Source: Nymphaea colorata (lineage: Eukaryota; Streptophyta; Magnoliopsida; Nymphaeales; Nymphaeaceae). From it: a stretch of DNA of 64,000 nucleotides. Both the position numbers and the translations under genes were made by a program. Location: positions 102,001-166,000 of the forward strand of contig NC_037468.1 in assembly GCF_008831285.2 (NCBI RefSeq), given 5' to 3'. Positions 1-11,637 of this stretch are shown in pieces; positions within the stretch are counted from its first letter, which is position 1; every line of letters begins with the position of its first letter. Below the pieces are notes generated by a model. That model saw only the letters and a program-made list of their open reading frames with translations, was not told where the DNA came from and did no database searches.

Positions 1-108
1 CTTTTCCTCTCACCCGCCCCCCCTTCTGTCTTCCATGGCGGGCGAAAACAGCCCCCCGGTGAATGAAGTCAGGTGCAGGAAAAGGTCAACGCAAGGAAGG
101 ACCTGACT

Positions 109-191
109 TCAAAGCGTCATCAGGGGTTTGCCCTTATCCGAACGGGTCTTGCAAGAAAAGAGGATTTCATATTGAGCTCCAAATATACGCT
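109..191 (-). CDS. rps10: rps10 exon 2, ribosomal protein S10 (C-terminal part)
   Basis: This exon encodes the C-terminal 26 residues of mitochondrial ribosomal protein S10. It begins RIFGAQYEILFSCKTR, the usual sequence after the rps10 intron in angiosperms, and ends at TGA (111-109). The first two bases (AG, 191-190) complete a Gln codon begun by the last C of exon 1, so both exons share one frame. Spliced, the gene has 333 nt and 110 residues, normal for the family. A canonical group II domain V lies 37 nt upstream at 229-262. In many angiosperms rps10 is followed by cox1; anything downstream here lies beyond the left edge. The tail after DKGK is likely lineage-specific. Confidence 0.93.
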
Positions 192-1618
192 ATTGGGATG
201 GGTAGGCTCCGCCGCTTTCCCCCCCTCAGAACCGCACGTGCGAGTTCCCCCGCATACGGCTCAAGTGGCTGGCGAAGGCCCTTTCCTTCGCGCTTGGTAA
301 GCGCTTCGCTGTAGCCAAGCTGACTGCTAGCCTATCGGCTAGAGCCAAGCTTCGACCGCGACTGCTCGTCGCTTCTGGCTTTTCTTCTACGACTCGCTTC
401 TACCGCTTTCGCGGTCAGCAAGCTACCTGGACCCTTTTTGTCTTGCTTTTGTTTGGCTCCATCCGTGACGCTATCACTACCCAAGTGCTCACCCTGTTGA
501 GACAGAAATGCAGAAAGGGAGCCGTCAGGCTTCCAAGCGCTAGCGAAGGGTGAGGGAAAGCGAAATTCTGCCAGACAGACCGACCAGGGATCATGTTCTT
601 GGCCTCCTTGGTTCGCTGACGCTGACTCTCACTCTCCGCCTATAGGCTACAGGGGTTGCGGCGCAACGATGATGAGGTCAGGCTTGCTTTGCGATTGACC
701 AAGCACTGCTGCTCCGTACTGGATTCGTAGCCACGCGGAGCGCCTGGCCGCCTTCTTCCGTCACCCGAGATCCAAGTCAGCACCGGCAAAGATCTCTTTC
801 TTCCTCGCGGCCTCAAGCACAAGCGGAACGAGCAAAGCGACTTTCCTCGAGGCTCTTCGGGGCTATATTCACTATATATGAACTATAGAAAGTTCTTGAT
901 TCACCTTGAGTCAGTCAAGAACTTTCTATAGTTCACTCACTATCTAATCTAACTATAGAAAGAGTTCAGGTGAGTTTGCTCGTATAGCAAAGCGAGGCTT
1001 GCTCGTTCTGCTCCGCTCGCCAGAGGGCAAAGCTCATTGGCCGGCTTGGAAGCAAGCTACCCTTCTGGCGACTCGCTTCTACGCCCGGCCCGCCGCCTAT
1101 CGTTTGAAGCCGTCAGGCTCCCTGTCGCCTATCTCACCCGGAACTTGGAAGTGAAGGGTGAGCCTTCGCTTTTTGGATCGTCTTCTGCCCAATGCGGTAC
1201 CCTCCCGTTTGTTTTTTGGTTCCCATTGCATTGGGTTTACCTTGTTCACAGGTTGACCCCATGGCAGCAAGAAAAGGCGATCTGGTGCTATACTCCGGTG
1301 ATCTCTTGCCCACCGAGGCACGAAAACTCCCATCGTGTCCCAGATCACATTCCGTGAATCGAAAGGGGAAGCCATCCATCTTCTCGTGGATGCGGTGCGG
1401 TTTGACGAAGCGTCTAAGCACAGTTCACTCGCGTTGATCAAGTCTTGCCGCCACTCCTGAAGGGAACCGGAGGTTTCCTTCTTGCATTCTTTCCCACGCT
1501 TCATACATACCCCCCTCTTCTTCATTAAGGTCAAGGGCCAGGCGCATGGTGGGGTAGGAGCATATCGTCGGCAATCTTTTTGGCCTGACCAATCAGTCTG
1601 ATGTCCTCCGAGTCGCAC
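192..1618 (-). other. Group II intron of rps10
   Basis: This cis-spliced intron of 1427 nt separates the two rps10 exons. On the minus strand it begins GTGCGAC (1618 downward), matching the group II 5-prime consensus, and ends in AT at 192. Domain V is a 34-nt hairpin at 229-262, with the catalytic AGC near its 5-prime base and the distal GTGCGGTTC strand; domain VI lies in the next 37 nt. No maturase reading frame is present, as expected for rps10. The interior has picked up a long hairpin (880-934) and GAGCAAAGC/CTCGCT fragments resembling the R3 repeat family near 812-840 and 985-1045. These probably sit in the dispensable domain IV. Confidence 0.88.
880..934. repeat. 20-bp-arm inverted repeat inside the rps10 intron
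   Basis: Perfect inverted arms at 880-899 and 915-934 enclose a 15-nt loop. A third partial copy of the arm (ACTATAGAAAG) follows at about 952. In the unspliced RNA this would fold into a stable hairpin. Its presence in an intron suggests insertion of a small palindromic element; no protein signal overlaps it. Confidence 0.85.
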
Positions 1619-1868
1619 GGCGTTTTAACCGAAAGAACTTCTTGCGCAATTCATGCGTTTCTGTTTTGATGACCAGCAATTGTTTCTTTCTTTCCATTTC
1701 AAATTGTTCTCTGGACTTTTTATCAATATGAGGTGATCGTAACACAGTATATTTGACTCGTGATTCAGGCAATCCAATCTTTCGTGTGTCACGCGGAAGC
1801 CCCCCAAAAGGGTTTTCCAAGAATTTCTTCTCAAAAGATCGAATCACTATGCGTATCTTGGTTGTCAT
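1619..1868 (-). CDS. rps10: rps10 exon 1, ribosomal protein S10 (N-terminal part)
   Basis: This exon encodes residues 1-83 of S10, a small-subunit ribosomal protein. The frame opens with ATG at 1868 (MTTKIRIVIRSF) and includes GLPESRV, TVLRSPHIDKKSREQFEM and LVIKTETHELRKKFF, all diagnostic of plant mitochondrial rps10. It ends ...FFRLKR plus the first base of a Gln codon, immediately before the intron GTGCG. Many angiosperms create the start codon by editing ACG, but here a genomic ATG is present. The frame stays open about 60 codons further upstream, but that part shows no S10 character, so I did not use it. Arg in FFRLKR (Trp in relatives) is a likely C-to-U editing site. Confidence 0.95.
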
Positions 1869-3299
1869 TATAAAGGGTGGTCTTGTTGTTTTTTGGCTGA
1901 CTCCTCTTCCTGTTCTATGGCTGAGAAGCATCCAGCAGCGCCACGCCGGTGTTGTCTCATAGGCTCCCCTGAAAAAAGCTCTTTCAAAGAAAGGCTCGCT
2001 GACTGTCTTTCTCAAGAGTAGAATGGTCAACGGGGCCAAGAAGAAATCCACTTTTGGTTTTCCTGAGAGGTTCTTTTGTAGTCAGAAGTCCAGAGGAAAT
2101 CTTCTTCTGAAGTCACTCATCCATTTTTGTCTCTGGAAAAGCCATCAGAAACGTGGGATCGCCATCCATGTTCAGATCAAAAGACAGAGACTGTCTGTCT
2201 ATCCCGTCGGTCTGTCGTGCGTCCTATGTTCTATAGTCTCAGGAGTGTGTGATCTTCTCTCGAAGGGTTCTACCATTTTCCAGTGTCACTTCGTGAGAGT
2301 TGGCCACATCTTCCATTCACCATGGACCGACCTCAAAAGAGTCGTCATTCCAGATCCACATCCTAATCGGAACCTTCATCGCAAGCTGCGACGACGGGAG
2401 GAATGGGAAGACCCAAGAAGCTCAGGAACGCGGTGTTGAGAACAGATCATACGAAAGAAAGCACGGCGAAAGAATTTCCAGAACCAGAAGGGAGAGGGGT
2501 GATGGCATTCTCTCTTCTGCATGAAAAACAGGAAAGCATAAAAAAGACTCCCCCTCCATCTGAGATAGTATAGATAGTAGTCGCCGGTTGACCATACTTG
2601 CCATGCGCAATGTTTCAAAACAGAGTGACTCCTCCTACTCAAAGATCGTCGTTGGTCCTTCGTACGTAGTGGCTTGGTTAGGTTAACTATAATATAACGA
2701 ACGAGAGAAAGAAGAACTCTTTTCTTTCAAAAGGTGTTAGCTCACCCGTTCTTTTCATCAACCCCTCTGTCTTTTTCATTTCATTTGAGAGTCCGTCTTT
2801 CTAGCGGGTCCACGGAACACCAACCCAATCCATAAATTCAGACTAGATATACATCGTCGTGTTTTTCCTCGTCGGTTTGCTCACAACCAGGCGGTCCTCT
2901 TTTAGACGGAATAGCCAACTCAAGCTATGGACGGCACAAGGCCATCTCAAGACCGGCTCTTCTATTTTCTTTAATTTTAATGGAAAAAGGCCGTAAGGGC
3001 GGCGCCCCGTGAAGCTCCACTTTTCTCGTTTCATAAGTAGCCACCCAAAGCGTGACCGATCACGCTGGTCAGCGACATGCCTGATAGCATGCTTGCAAGT
3101 GACGCGTTGAGACATAGTTCACTGTAGATCGGTTCAATGCTAGCGAGGGTCGACTTTTCGGGTCCTCCAATACGATACAAGAAAACAGAAAAAGGGAAGA
3201 ACTTGACTTGAACTTGATAACGAACCAGTTACGTCGACGAAGACTACACTTGATGGGTACCTTCAAAACAAAGTAGTTCCAACCATCAATGCCTCAACT
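1869..3299. other. Spacer upstream of rps10, nothing recognised
   Basis: Only short overlapping frames on both strands occur here, none with recognisable motifs. This stretch should hold the rps10 promoter and 5-prime UTR, but I could not pick out a convincing promoter motif. The part after about 2840 may belong to the decayed retroelement that follows, but I could not show that. Confidence 0.4.
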
Positions 3300-4575
3300 C
3301 TTGTATTGGAAGAACGGCAAGGATGAAGACCTATATGGCTGCCGATCCTATGCCTTTCGAGGTCAATGAATCGAATGACATGGATGCTCAATGTCTGGGA
3401 GTTTGACCAGACCTGTAGTGGCATCGACAGAACCCGGCTACTTCGGCACTGACTATTGTCAGGATCTTTTTCATACACCTTGCAAACAGTCCTCCGCTCG
3501 AGAAGTGGATTCGGGAAGTGCTACTGAGGAGAACTCTACAAGACCTTATGGTTACAAGTACCTTCGACCAACTATCCCGAATAAGAGGCACTCAGTCAAT
3601 AGGAACCAATCCAATTCGAACCGGATATTGGAAAGATGGAGTCTCTGACTCGCCCAACTTGTTGCCTCCCCCTTCACGACGATCACCTTCTCGTTTGAAA
3701 AGAAGTTCATCGACATTGCGACAACCTTCGGCACTGTATGATGGTCGATGCCGAAGAAGAAGTCGTTTCCATATATACACTCCCAATCTTCGAGGAACCT
3801 TTGGAAGAGAAGTTGATCGAATGCAACAAGAAGAAGCCAATTTCCATGAAGTCGCCCTTATGTACGAGATTGATGAAGCTGACGACGCTGCAAGGAACCG
3901 AATTTTGCATTTTTGCTTTCGAAGATCCTATAGAGCTCACAGCACAGCTGATGAGTTCTGAGAAGTGAATTTGGGCTCAGAAGGAAGGCCGACTTTCCCT
4001 AAGTCAGAAGTTAGATGAGCAACAAGCAGCAGCTATGATCAACCTTCTGTACGAATTTCAAGACTGTTTTGCATGGAGCTATGATGAGATGCCCGGTTTA
4101 GATCCCGACGTAGCTGTCCATCATTGACACATTAAGAAAGATGCAAGACCGGTTGCACAACCGCCAAGAAGGATCAAAGAAGATCATATCCCTCAAATGG
4201 AAGAGTCATTTCGAAAATGCAGGGTTTCTCAGGCCAGTTGCTCATTCAACATGGGTTTCAAGGTGAGTGCCCGTCATTAAGACAAATGGAGATCTCAGGA
4301 CTGCTATTGATTATAGATCAAAGATGCATGCCCCACCCCAAACAGACGTGATCTTAGATCGAACCGCGGGGTACGGAATGTTCTCGTTTATGGATGGATA
4401 TTCTGGTTATAACCAGAGCCAAATAGCCCCTGAAGAGCCAATCCATACCACGTTCATAACCCCTCTGGGTCTATCTTGTTTTAATGTGATGCCGTTTGGA
4501 TTCAAGAATGCAGGAGCCACCTACATCAGCGGTGCTCACCCTCCCTGTTCAAGCTATCATGGTCCCAAGCTCTAG
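3300..4575 (+). pseudogene. Decayed Ty3/gypsy retrotransposon polyprotein fragment
   Basis: The plus strand carries broken pieces of a plant Ty3/gypsy pol gene, a nuclear retrotransposon family. Around 4060-4130 the frame reads FAWSYDEMPGLDP then VAVHH and a stop, the conserved stretch just before the gypsy reverse transcriptase. At 4267-4520 the RT palm region is clear: NGDLRTAIDYR, FSFMDGYSGYNQ, FITPLG and MPFGFKNAGATY. A stop after VAVHH, frame changes around 4200-4270 and loss of sense after AGATY show it is dead. The YxDD box, RNase H, integrase and LTRs were not found. The stretch before 3740 is assigned only by continuity. This is nuclear DNA transferred into the mitochondrion. Confidence 0.8.
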
Positions 4576-4639
4576 GAATGGAGTCGGAGATCAATCCTCA
4601 GGCGGTATACCTTTGACTTGTTAGTCTCGTTTGATTGAT

Positions 4640-7600
4640 TCGTCAACCAAAAGCACTCGCAAAGCGAAGCTTCAGGGAAAAGCGAACAAAGAGTGCTGAT
4701 TCAGATTCTTGTTCTTCATGTGATAGTCAGCACTAATGGCATACAATTGCAATTCTTGAAGGCATACAATTTGTTGTATGGAAAATGGCATACAATTGCC
4801 ATTGGGAGCACTAATGGCATTGTTTTGGTATGGTGAGTACTCATGTTGGTATAGTGAGTACTAATGGCATTTGTTTGTACAGTGAGTACTCATGGCATTT
4901 GTTTGTACAGTGAGTACTAATGGCATACAATTGCAATGAGTCTTCATCTTTCAAGAAGAATCAGTCCTGACCTTTCAAGACAGTCTTAACCTTTCCATTT
5001 TTGGTCAGGTGAGTACTAATGGCATACAATTGCAATTGGTCCTGTCCTTCCATCAAAAGTCCTGACCTTTCAAGACAGTCTTGACCTTTTTGGTCAGGTT
5101 AGTCCTGACTGTGAAAGACAGTCTTGACCTTTTTGATAAGGTCAGTCCTGACTGTGAAATACAGTCTTGACCAGAAGAATCAGTCCTGATCAGATAGTCT
5201 TGATCTTTTTGGTAAGGTCAGTCCTGACTGTGAAAGACAGTCTTGACCTTTTTGATAAGGTGAGTACTGATGACATACAAATGAGTCTTGATGGTCATTC
5301 CTCAATCATTCTCATTAGTCCTGACCTTTCAGAGTCTTGACCTTTCCAGAAGAATCAGTCCTGACCTTTCAAGACAGTCTTGACCTTTCCATTTTTGGTC
5401 AGGTGAGTACTAATGGCATACAATTGCAATTGGTCCTGTCCTTCCATCAAAAGTCCTGACCTTTCAAGACAGTCTTGACCTTTTTGGTAAGGTTAGTCCT
5501 GACTGTGAAAGAAAGTCTTGACCTTTTTGATAAGGTCAGTCCTGACTTTGAAAGACAGTCTTGACCTTTTTGATAAGGTGAGTACTAATGGCATACAATT
5601 GCAATTGGTCCTGTCCTTCCATAATCAGTCCTGACCTTTCCAGAAGAATGAGTCCTGACCTTTCAAGACAGTCTTGACCTTTCCATTTTTGGTCAGGTGA
5701 GTACTAATGGCATACAATTGCAATTGGTCCTGTCCTTCCATCAAAAGTCCTGACCTTTCAAGACAGTCTTGACCTTTTTGGTAAGGTCAGTCCTGACTTT
5801 GAAAGACAGTCTTGACCAGAAGAATCAGTCCTGATCAGATAGTCTTGATCTTTTTGGTAAGGTTAGTCCTGACTTTGAAAGACAGTCTTGACCTTTTTGA
5901 TAAGGTGAGTACTGATGACATACAAATGAGTCTTGTATGGTCAGGTGAGTACTAATGGCATACAATTGCAATTGGTCCTGTCCTTCCATAATCAGTCCTG
6001 ACCTTTCAAGACAGTCTTGACCAGAAGAATCAGTCCTGACCTTTCAAGACAGTCTTGACCTTTTTGGTAAGGTTAGTCCTGACTGTGAAATACAGTCTTG
6101 ACCTTTTTGATAAGGTCAGTCCTGACTGTGAAATACAGTCTTGACCAGAAGAATCAGTCCTGATCAGATAGTCTTGATCTTTTTGGTAAGGTTAGTCCTG
6201 ACTGTGAAAGACAGTCTTGACCTTTTTGATAAGGTGAGTACTGATGACATACAAATGAGTCTTGACCTTTCAAGAAAGTCCTCACCTGTTTTGGTATGGT
6301 GAGTACTAATGACATTTGTTTGTACAGTGAGTACTAATGGCATTTGTTTGTCAAGTGAGTACTAATGGCATTTGTTTGTCAAGTGAGAGACATACAATTT
6401 GTTGTCAAGTGAGTACTAATGGCATACAATTGCAATGAGTCCTGACCTTTCAAAAGAGTCCTGTATGGAATCTGACTTTTCCTCAATCATTCTCATTAGT
6501 CCTGACCTTTCAGAGTCCTGACCTTTCAAAAGAGTCTTCACCTTTCAAGAAGAATGAGTCCTGACCTTTCAAGACAGTCTTGACCTTTTTGGTAAGGTTA
6601 GTCCTGACTTTGAAAGACAGTCTTGACCTTTTTGATAAGGTCAGTCCTGACTTTGAAATACAGTATTGACCTTTTTGATAAGGTGAGTACTGATGACATA
6701 CAAATGAGTCTTTGGATCCTGACCTTTCCAGAGAGTCCTGACCTTTTCCTTTCCATAACTTTTCCTGAAAAAGTACTAATGGCATACAATGACAATTGAT
6801 CCTTTTCATTACATAAATGGTCAGGGTCAGCATGAATGGCATACAATTGTCCTTTTTTGTTATTCATGTGAGAGTCAGCACTCATTTTGATGGAAAATGG
6901 CATCTTCTTGGTAATGGCATTTTGTTTGTACAGTGAGTACTAATGGCATATGGAAAGTACTAATGGCATTTTGTTGTCAAGTGAGAGACATACAATTTGT
7001 TTTCAAGTGAGTACTAATGGCATACAATTGCAATGAGTCCTGACCTTTCAAGAAGAATGAGTCCTGACCGGAAAGTCCTCACCTTTCTTGGTATGGTGAG
7101 TACTAATGACATTGGTTTGTACAGTGAGTACTAATGGCATATGGAAAGTACTAATGGCATTTGTTTGCACAGTGAGTACTAATGGCATATGGTCAAGTGA
7201 GTACTAATGGCATACAATTGCAATTAGTCCTGACCTTTCAATCAAGTCTTGACCTTTCAAAAGAGTCCTGACCTTCCTGACTTTTCCATAATGAGTCCTG
7301 ACCTTTCAAGAAGAATCAGTCCTGACCTTTCAAGACAGTCTTGACCTTTTTGGTAAGGTCAGTCCTGACTTTGAAATACAGTATTGACCTTTCAAGAAGA
7401 ATCAGTCCTGATCAGATAGTCTTGATCTTTTTGGTAAGGTTAGTCCTGACTTTGAAAGACAGTCTTGACCTTTTTGATAAGGTGAGTACTGATGACATAC
7501 AAATGAGTCTTGTATGGTAAGGTGAGTCCTGACCTGTTTGGTATGGTGAGTACTGATGACATACAAATGAGTCTTGACCGGAAAGTCCTCACCTTCCTGA

Positions 7601-9100
7601 CTTTTCCATAATGAGTCCTGACCTTTCAAGAAGAATCAGTCCTGACCTTTCAAGACAGTCTTGACCTTTCAAGAAGAATCAGTCCTGACCTTTCAAGACA
7701 GTCTTGACCTTTTTGGTAAGGTTAGTCCTGACTGTGAAATACAGTCTTGACCTTTTTGATAAGGTCAGTCCTGACTTTGAAATACAGTATTGACCAGAAG
7801 AATCAGTCCTGATCAGATAGTCTTGATCTTTTTGGTAAGGTCAGTCCTGACTGTGAAAGACAGTCTTGACCTTTTTGATAAGGTGAGTACTGATGACATA
7901 CAAATGAGTCTTGATGGTCATTCCTCAATCATTCTCATTAGTCCTGACCTTTCAGAGTCTTGACCTTTCAAGAAGAATCAGTCCTGACCTTTCAAGACAG
8001 TCTTGACCTTTTTGGTAAGGTCAGTCCTGACTGTGAAAGACAGTATTGACCTTTTTGATAAGGTGAGTACTAATGGCATACAATTGCAATTGGTCCTGTC
8101 CTTCCATAATCAGTCCTGACCTTTCAAGAAGAATGAGTCCTGACCTTTCAAGACAGTCTTGACCTTTCCATTTTTGGTCAGGTGAGTACTAATGGCATAC
8201 AATTGCAATTGGTCCTGTCCTTCCATCAAAAGTCCTGACCTTTCAAGACAGTCTTGACCTTTTTGGTAAGGTCAGTCCTGACTGTGAAATACAGTCTTGA
8301 CCAGAAGAATCAGTCCTGATCAGATAGTCTTGATCTTTTTGGTAAGGTTAGTCCTGACTTTGAAAGACAGTCTTGACCTTTTTGATAAGGTGAGTACTGA
8401 TGACATACAAATGAGTCTTGTATGGTCAGGTGAGTACTAATGGCATACAATTGCAATTGGTCCTGTCCTTCCATAATCAGTCCTGACCTTTCAAGACAGT
8501 CTTGACCAGAAGAATCAGTCCTGACCTTTCAAGACAGTCTTGACCTTTTTGGTAAGGTCAGTCCTGACCTTGAAATACAGTCTTGACCAGAAGAATCAGT
8601 CCTGATCAGATAGTCTTGATCTTTTTGGTAAGGTTAGTCCTGACTTTGAAATACAGTATTGACCTTTTTGATAAGGTCAGTACTGATTTCAAGACAGTCT
8701 TGACCTTTCAAGAAAAATCAGTCCTGACCTTTCAAGACAGTCTTGACCTTTTTGGTAAGGTCAGTCCTGACTGTGAAAGACAGTCTTGACCAGAAGAATC
8801 AGTCCTGATCAGATAGTCTTGATCTTTTTGGTAAGGTCAGTCCTGACTTTGAAAGACAGTCTTGACCTTTTTGATAAGGTGAGTACTGATGACATACAAA
8901 TGAGTCTTGACCTTTCAATCAAGTCCTCACCTTTCAAGAAATGAGTCCTGACCTTTCCATAAGGTCACTGATTCAGGTCAGACAAATCCTGACAAGTGCT
9001 GACCATATCACAAATTGCAATGAGATGCCATTATCCATCAACCAATGCCATTAGTGTTTCATTGAAGATCAATGACAATTCCAATGACCATCCATTCCCT
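4640..9100 (+). repeat. Repeat array A (R3 start, then R2/R1 composite)
   Basis: About 4.4 kb of interspersed R1 and R2 units, all in plus orientation. R1 is the alternating AGTCCTGA/AGTCTTGA palindrome series spaced 14-24 nt apart. R2 contributes GTGAGTACTAATGGCAT followed by a TTTGTTTGTCAA or ACAATTGCAA tail. The left edge (4649-4715) has R3 sequence (ACTCGCAAAGCGAAGC), and an R3 element follows at 9110. Higher-order modules of about 190 nt recur, for example near 5040-5290, 5740-5940, 8220-8430 and 8520-8900. No gene is present; frames of 60-110 codons arise only because the repeat lacks stops in some registers. Confidence 0.95.
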
Positions 9101-9109
9101 TCTTTCAGA

Positions 9110-9253
9110 AAGCACTCGCAACTTCAAATTGCTGAAGCTGATGAAGGTCACGTCAGAGCAAAGCCCTCTTTTGAAGAGGGCTTTGCTCGTGACGTGACGT
9201 TCCCTGACGCAATTCAAAGTTGTCCCTAACGCTTCGCTTTGCGAGTGCTTTGT
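9110..9253. repeat. R3 element with inverted ends and internal hairpin
   Basis: The left end AAAGCACTCGCAA (about 9112) is mirrored by TTGCGAGTGCTTT near 9240-9252. Inside, arms at 9147-9170 and 9174-9198 pair around a 3-nt loop with one bulged base. The sequence from about 8996 to 9198 is nearly identical to 55070-55275. This has MITE-like architecture, but I see no target-site duplication. Confidence 0.75.
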
Positions 9254-9899
9254 ACCCTTGACTTTCGTTGAGTAGAAAGAAGAAAAGTGCGGCAAAACTC
9301 GGATTCGGGGAATAGGGCGAGAGCAGAAATACAAATGCGGATCTAGGTTTTGATATTCCATCTTAGATCAGATACGGAAATGAAATGATACGGAAATGAA
9401 ATACTGGGATTTTGAAGAGTAATGGAATTTTAGTGTAGAAAGAGTTGTATTACGCATTACTCTATTCTATTGATTGCAACTTGCAACGAAATCTTTCCAC
9501 ATTGGATTTCCAGTTAGCAACTTATCTTTTTTGCCTTTATCCTTTCTTCGGATGGAAGAAAACGAGTTGAGGGTCAAAGGAGGTTAGGGTCAAAATCCCA
9601 ATTTGTGAATGTACCAGTTGTGTCCGAAATGGTGCCAATAAGAAGAAACCGGGCATTTCCAGATATCTTACTCAAAATCATCGAGATTGGTCGATTTGAA
9701 TGGCCTTTTACAAACCACCTCAGGATGCAGCCAACATCTGAGACCATGGGAGACAGGCCCTTGCTCTTGGATAGGGCGAGGTACAAAAAGGGCTTCTTCA
9801 AGGAATTGGGATAGCAAAGGAAGGGACAGGCGGACCGACAGAGAACTACTGGCTGAGGAGGACTTTCGCCTCGCCCACGAGCGGATTTGATTTGATGTA
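9254..9899. other. Spacer, no recognised gene
   Basis: The AT-rich part (9340-9560) differs in composition from its neighbours and might be transferred DNA, but I cannot identify it. From about 9600 the sequence may belong to the mobile-domain relic that follows. Short frames on both strands have no family match. Confidence 0.35.
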
Positions 9900-10700
9900 G
9901 ACACCAGGGCGTCGGCTTTCATCCTATTCGCTATGGGCACTGTACTCTTTCCTACTACCAGCGGGGACAAGATGAATGTGGTCTTGGCGGAGTTCGTCCA
10001 GAATGACGACAGGATCAGGGAGTACGCTTGGTGCGAGGCCGTGGTGGCCTATCTATAGCCGGTGTCTCTCTGCACATGTCATTGGCGAGCTCACCTCTAT
10101 ATGCGGGTGCACCATACAGCTCGAGGTCAAGCAATGCAGACTAGCTTCCATTTTTGCTCTATCTTGCCTGAACTATGCATTTGGGCGCATCCTCATCCTA
10201 TGCTCCTATCTTGCAGCTGTGGGCTTCTGAGGGGTTTCCTACACTTCGCCCTAGGCAAAAAGGGATCCCTGCTCCTCCCAGGTTCTGTAAGAAAGGCGGC
10301 TGCTCAAATGGGAAAATAGGCTGCTTAGGACACAGGAGCGCGACCTAGAGCTTTTGAGGAAGCTGATTGACCAGTTGACGAGTCAGTATCTATGTTTTGG
10401 TTCGCTTCTCACCCCAAGCCATGGCTTCACACAAGATCTGATGCGCTCGCAGGTGCATCAAAAGCCGACTCAGATTGGAGAGAGGGGTAGACATACTGGA
10501 TATGATAGCACCCTCCCCGCACTTCTATGAGAACATGAAAGAGCAGTATCGACCCGAGAGGGTGCGGAGGCAGTTTGGCCTGCAGCAAAAGAGGCCGGAA
10601 GACAAAACAAGCCGAAATGGAAGAAGAAGATGGAGGGGAAGGCCGAAGAAAGGTGGGCAGCAGACTGGAGCTTGAGAGCATGACGGGCTTTCCGGCGATG
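9900..10700 (+). pseudogene. Decayed plant mobile domain (PMD) of nuclear transposon origin
   Basis: At 9909-10058 the plus strand encodes AFILFAMGTVLFPTTSGDK and then REYAWCEAVVAYL before an in-frame stop, matching the core of the plant mobile domain (PF10536, aminotransferase-like). This domain occurs in plant retroelements, Mutator-like elements and MAIL1-type proteins. A frame-shifted ending follows near 10500-10590 (FYENMKEQYRPERVRRQFG), where the family has PERVLRQFG. Stops and frameshifts separate the pieces, so it cannot make a PMD protein. Nuclear-to-mitochondrial transfer is the simplest origin. Spacing of the pieces matches one domain of roughly 230 residues plus a linker. Confidence 0.7.
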
Positions 10701-10884
10701 TGTGGCACGCCACCCCGGCACACGATGATTGGTTAGGGTTCCGGGTCACCGTCGCCTGTGGGGGAGAGAGTGTGAGAGAGGAGAGTCTTCTAGCGCTGCT
10801 GCCGAGGAAATGAGGACCAAGAAAAGACGAGATCGGCCTTCTGCCCAACGAAAGATAGAGAGGGAGAGACCGGAGGAGCTAGCA

Positions 10885-10950
10885 GGGCCAGAGGAGCCCT
10901 ATATGCCAGGCAGGAGCTGGAGAGGCAGAGGAGCCCTATATGCCAGAGTG
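10885..10950 (+). repeat. Short tandem duplication, about 38-bp unit
   Basis: The motif AGAGGAGCCCTATATGCCAG occurs twice 38 bp apart in the region following the mobile-domain relic. It looks like local slippage in a low-complexity coding remnant. Confidence 0.7.
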
Positions 10951-11241
10951 GGACCAGGGCTACACAGAGCTCGAAGAGCAGACCGGGGAGGGCCTAGCAT
11001 CCGGGAGCAAGAGAAAGGAAGATGGAACTTCTGGACTGATCAACTATCAACTGTCAATCTTGTGTTCTCCCATACTGACCTAGATGGCGCGAAGGATTGC
11101 AGGAAAAGGTGATTGCAAGCTTACGAAACGCTCTAGCCGATCGGACGTCGGGAGTCAGAGGATCGTGGTCAGACAATCGATAGACAGGTTAGGTCTCTTC
11201 GACTTCAGAGAGTCCACCTTGACCGACACTCCCAAAACCGA

Positions 11242-11637
11242 ATGCAGGCCGCCATGATAGGAGAGCTCGAAAAGAGGCTAGCGGCTGCGATCAGTGAGCT
11301 TGAGACAGCTAGAGCGGATCTCCAGATCACCAGAGGAGAGCGAGATGCAGCTAGGAGACAGCTAGAGACCACTAGCAGTGAGTTGGGAGTAGTCAGGAGC
11401 GAGTTGGAGACTGCTAGAGGGGAGATCAAGACTCGAGATCAGGTGATCAGAGACAGAGATGCAGAGATCTCTAGGTTCACCCTGACACTAGAGACATCTC
11501 AGCGGGAGACTGAGAGACTGCAGAGAGAGCTAGCAGAGGCTAGAGAGATGGAGCAGCGGGCTATAGCAGAGCCAGGGAGTAGCACTGCGCTAGCCAGAGC
11601 TCAGGAGAGGATAGCGAAATGTGAGGCAGAGCTGTGA
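11242..11637 (+). CDS. Coiled-coil hypothetical reading frame, probably transposon-derived
   Basis: An ATG-started frame of 131 codons is rich in Glu, Arg, Ala and Leu with heptad-like spacing throughout (for example LETARGEIKTRDQVIRDRD, residues about 55-72). It would form one long coiled coil without membrane segments. Its position 3-prime of the mobile-domain relic and the GAGA-rich repetitive DNA suggest the coiled-coil tail of the same nuclear-type element. The TGA stop is followed by more of the same composition. It is intact as a frame but unlikely to be a functional mitochondrial gene. I know no mitochondrial family that matches. Confidence 0.4.
   Translation: MQAAMIGELEKRLAAAISELETARADLQITRGERDAARRQLETTSSELGVVRSELETARGEIKTRDQVIRDRDAEISRFTLTLETSQRETERLQRELAEAREMEQRAIAEPGSSTALARAQERIAKCEAEL

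Noticed and set aside
1869-2051. N-terminal extension of rps10
   Set aside because: The frame is open upstream, but the sequence has no S10 similarity and a proper ATG lies at 1868.
6510-8789. Several 60-110 codon frames rich in KGQD, RSGL and SKRS inside the arrays
   Set aside because: They are translations of the R1 vocabulary in stop-free registers, differ from array to array, and many lack ATG starts.
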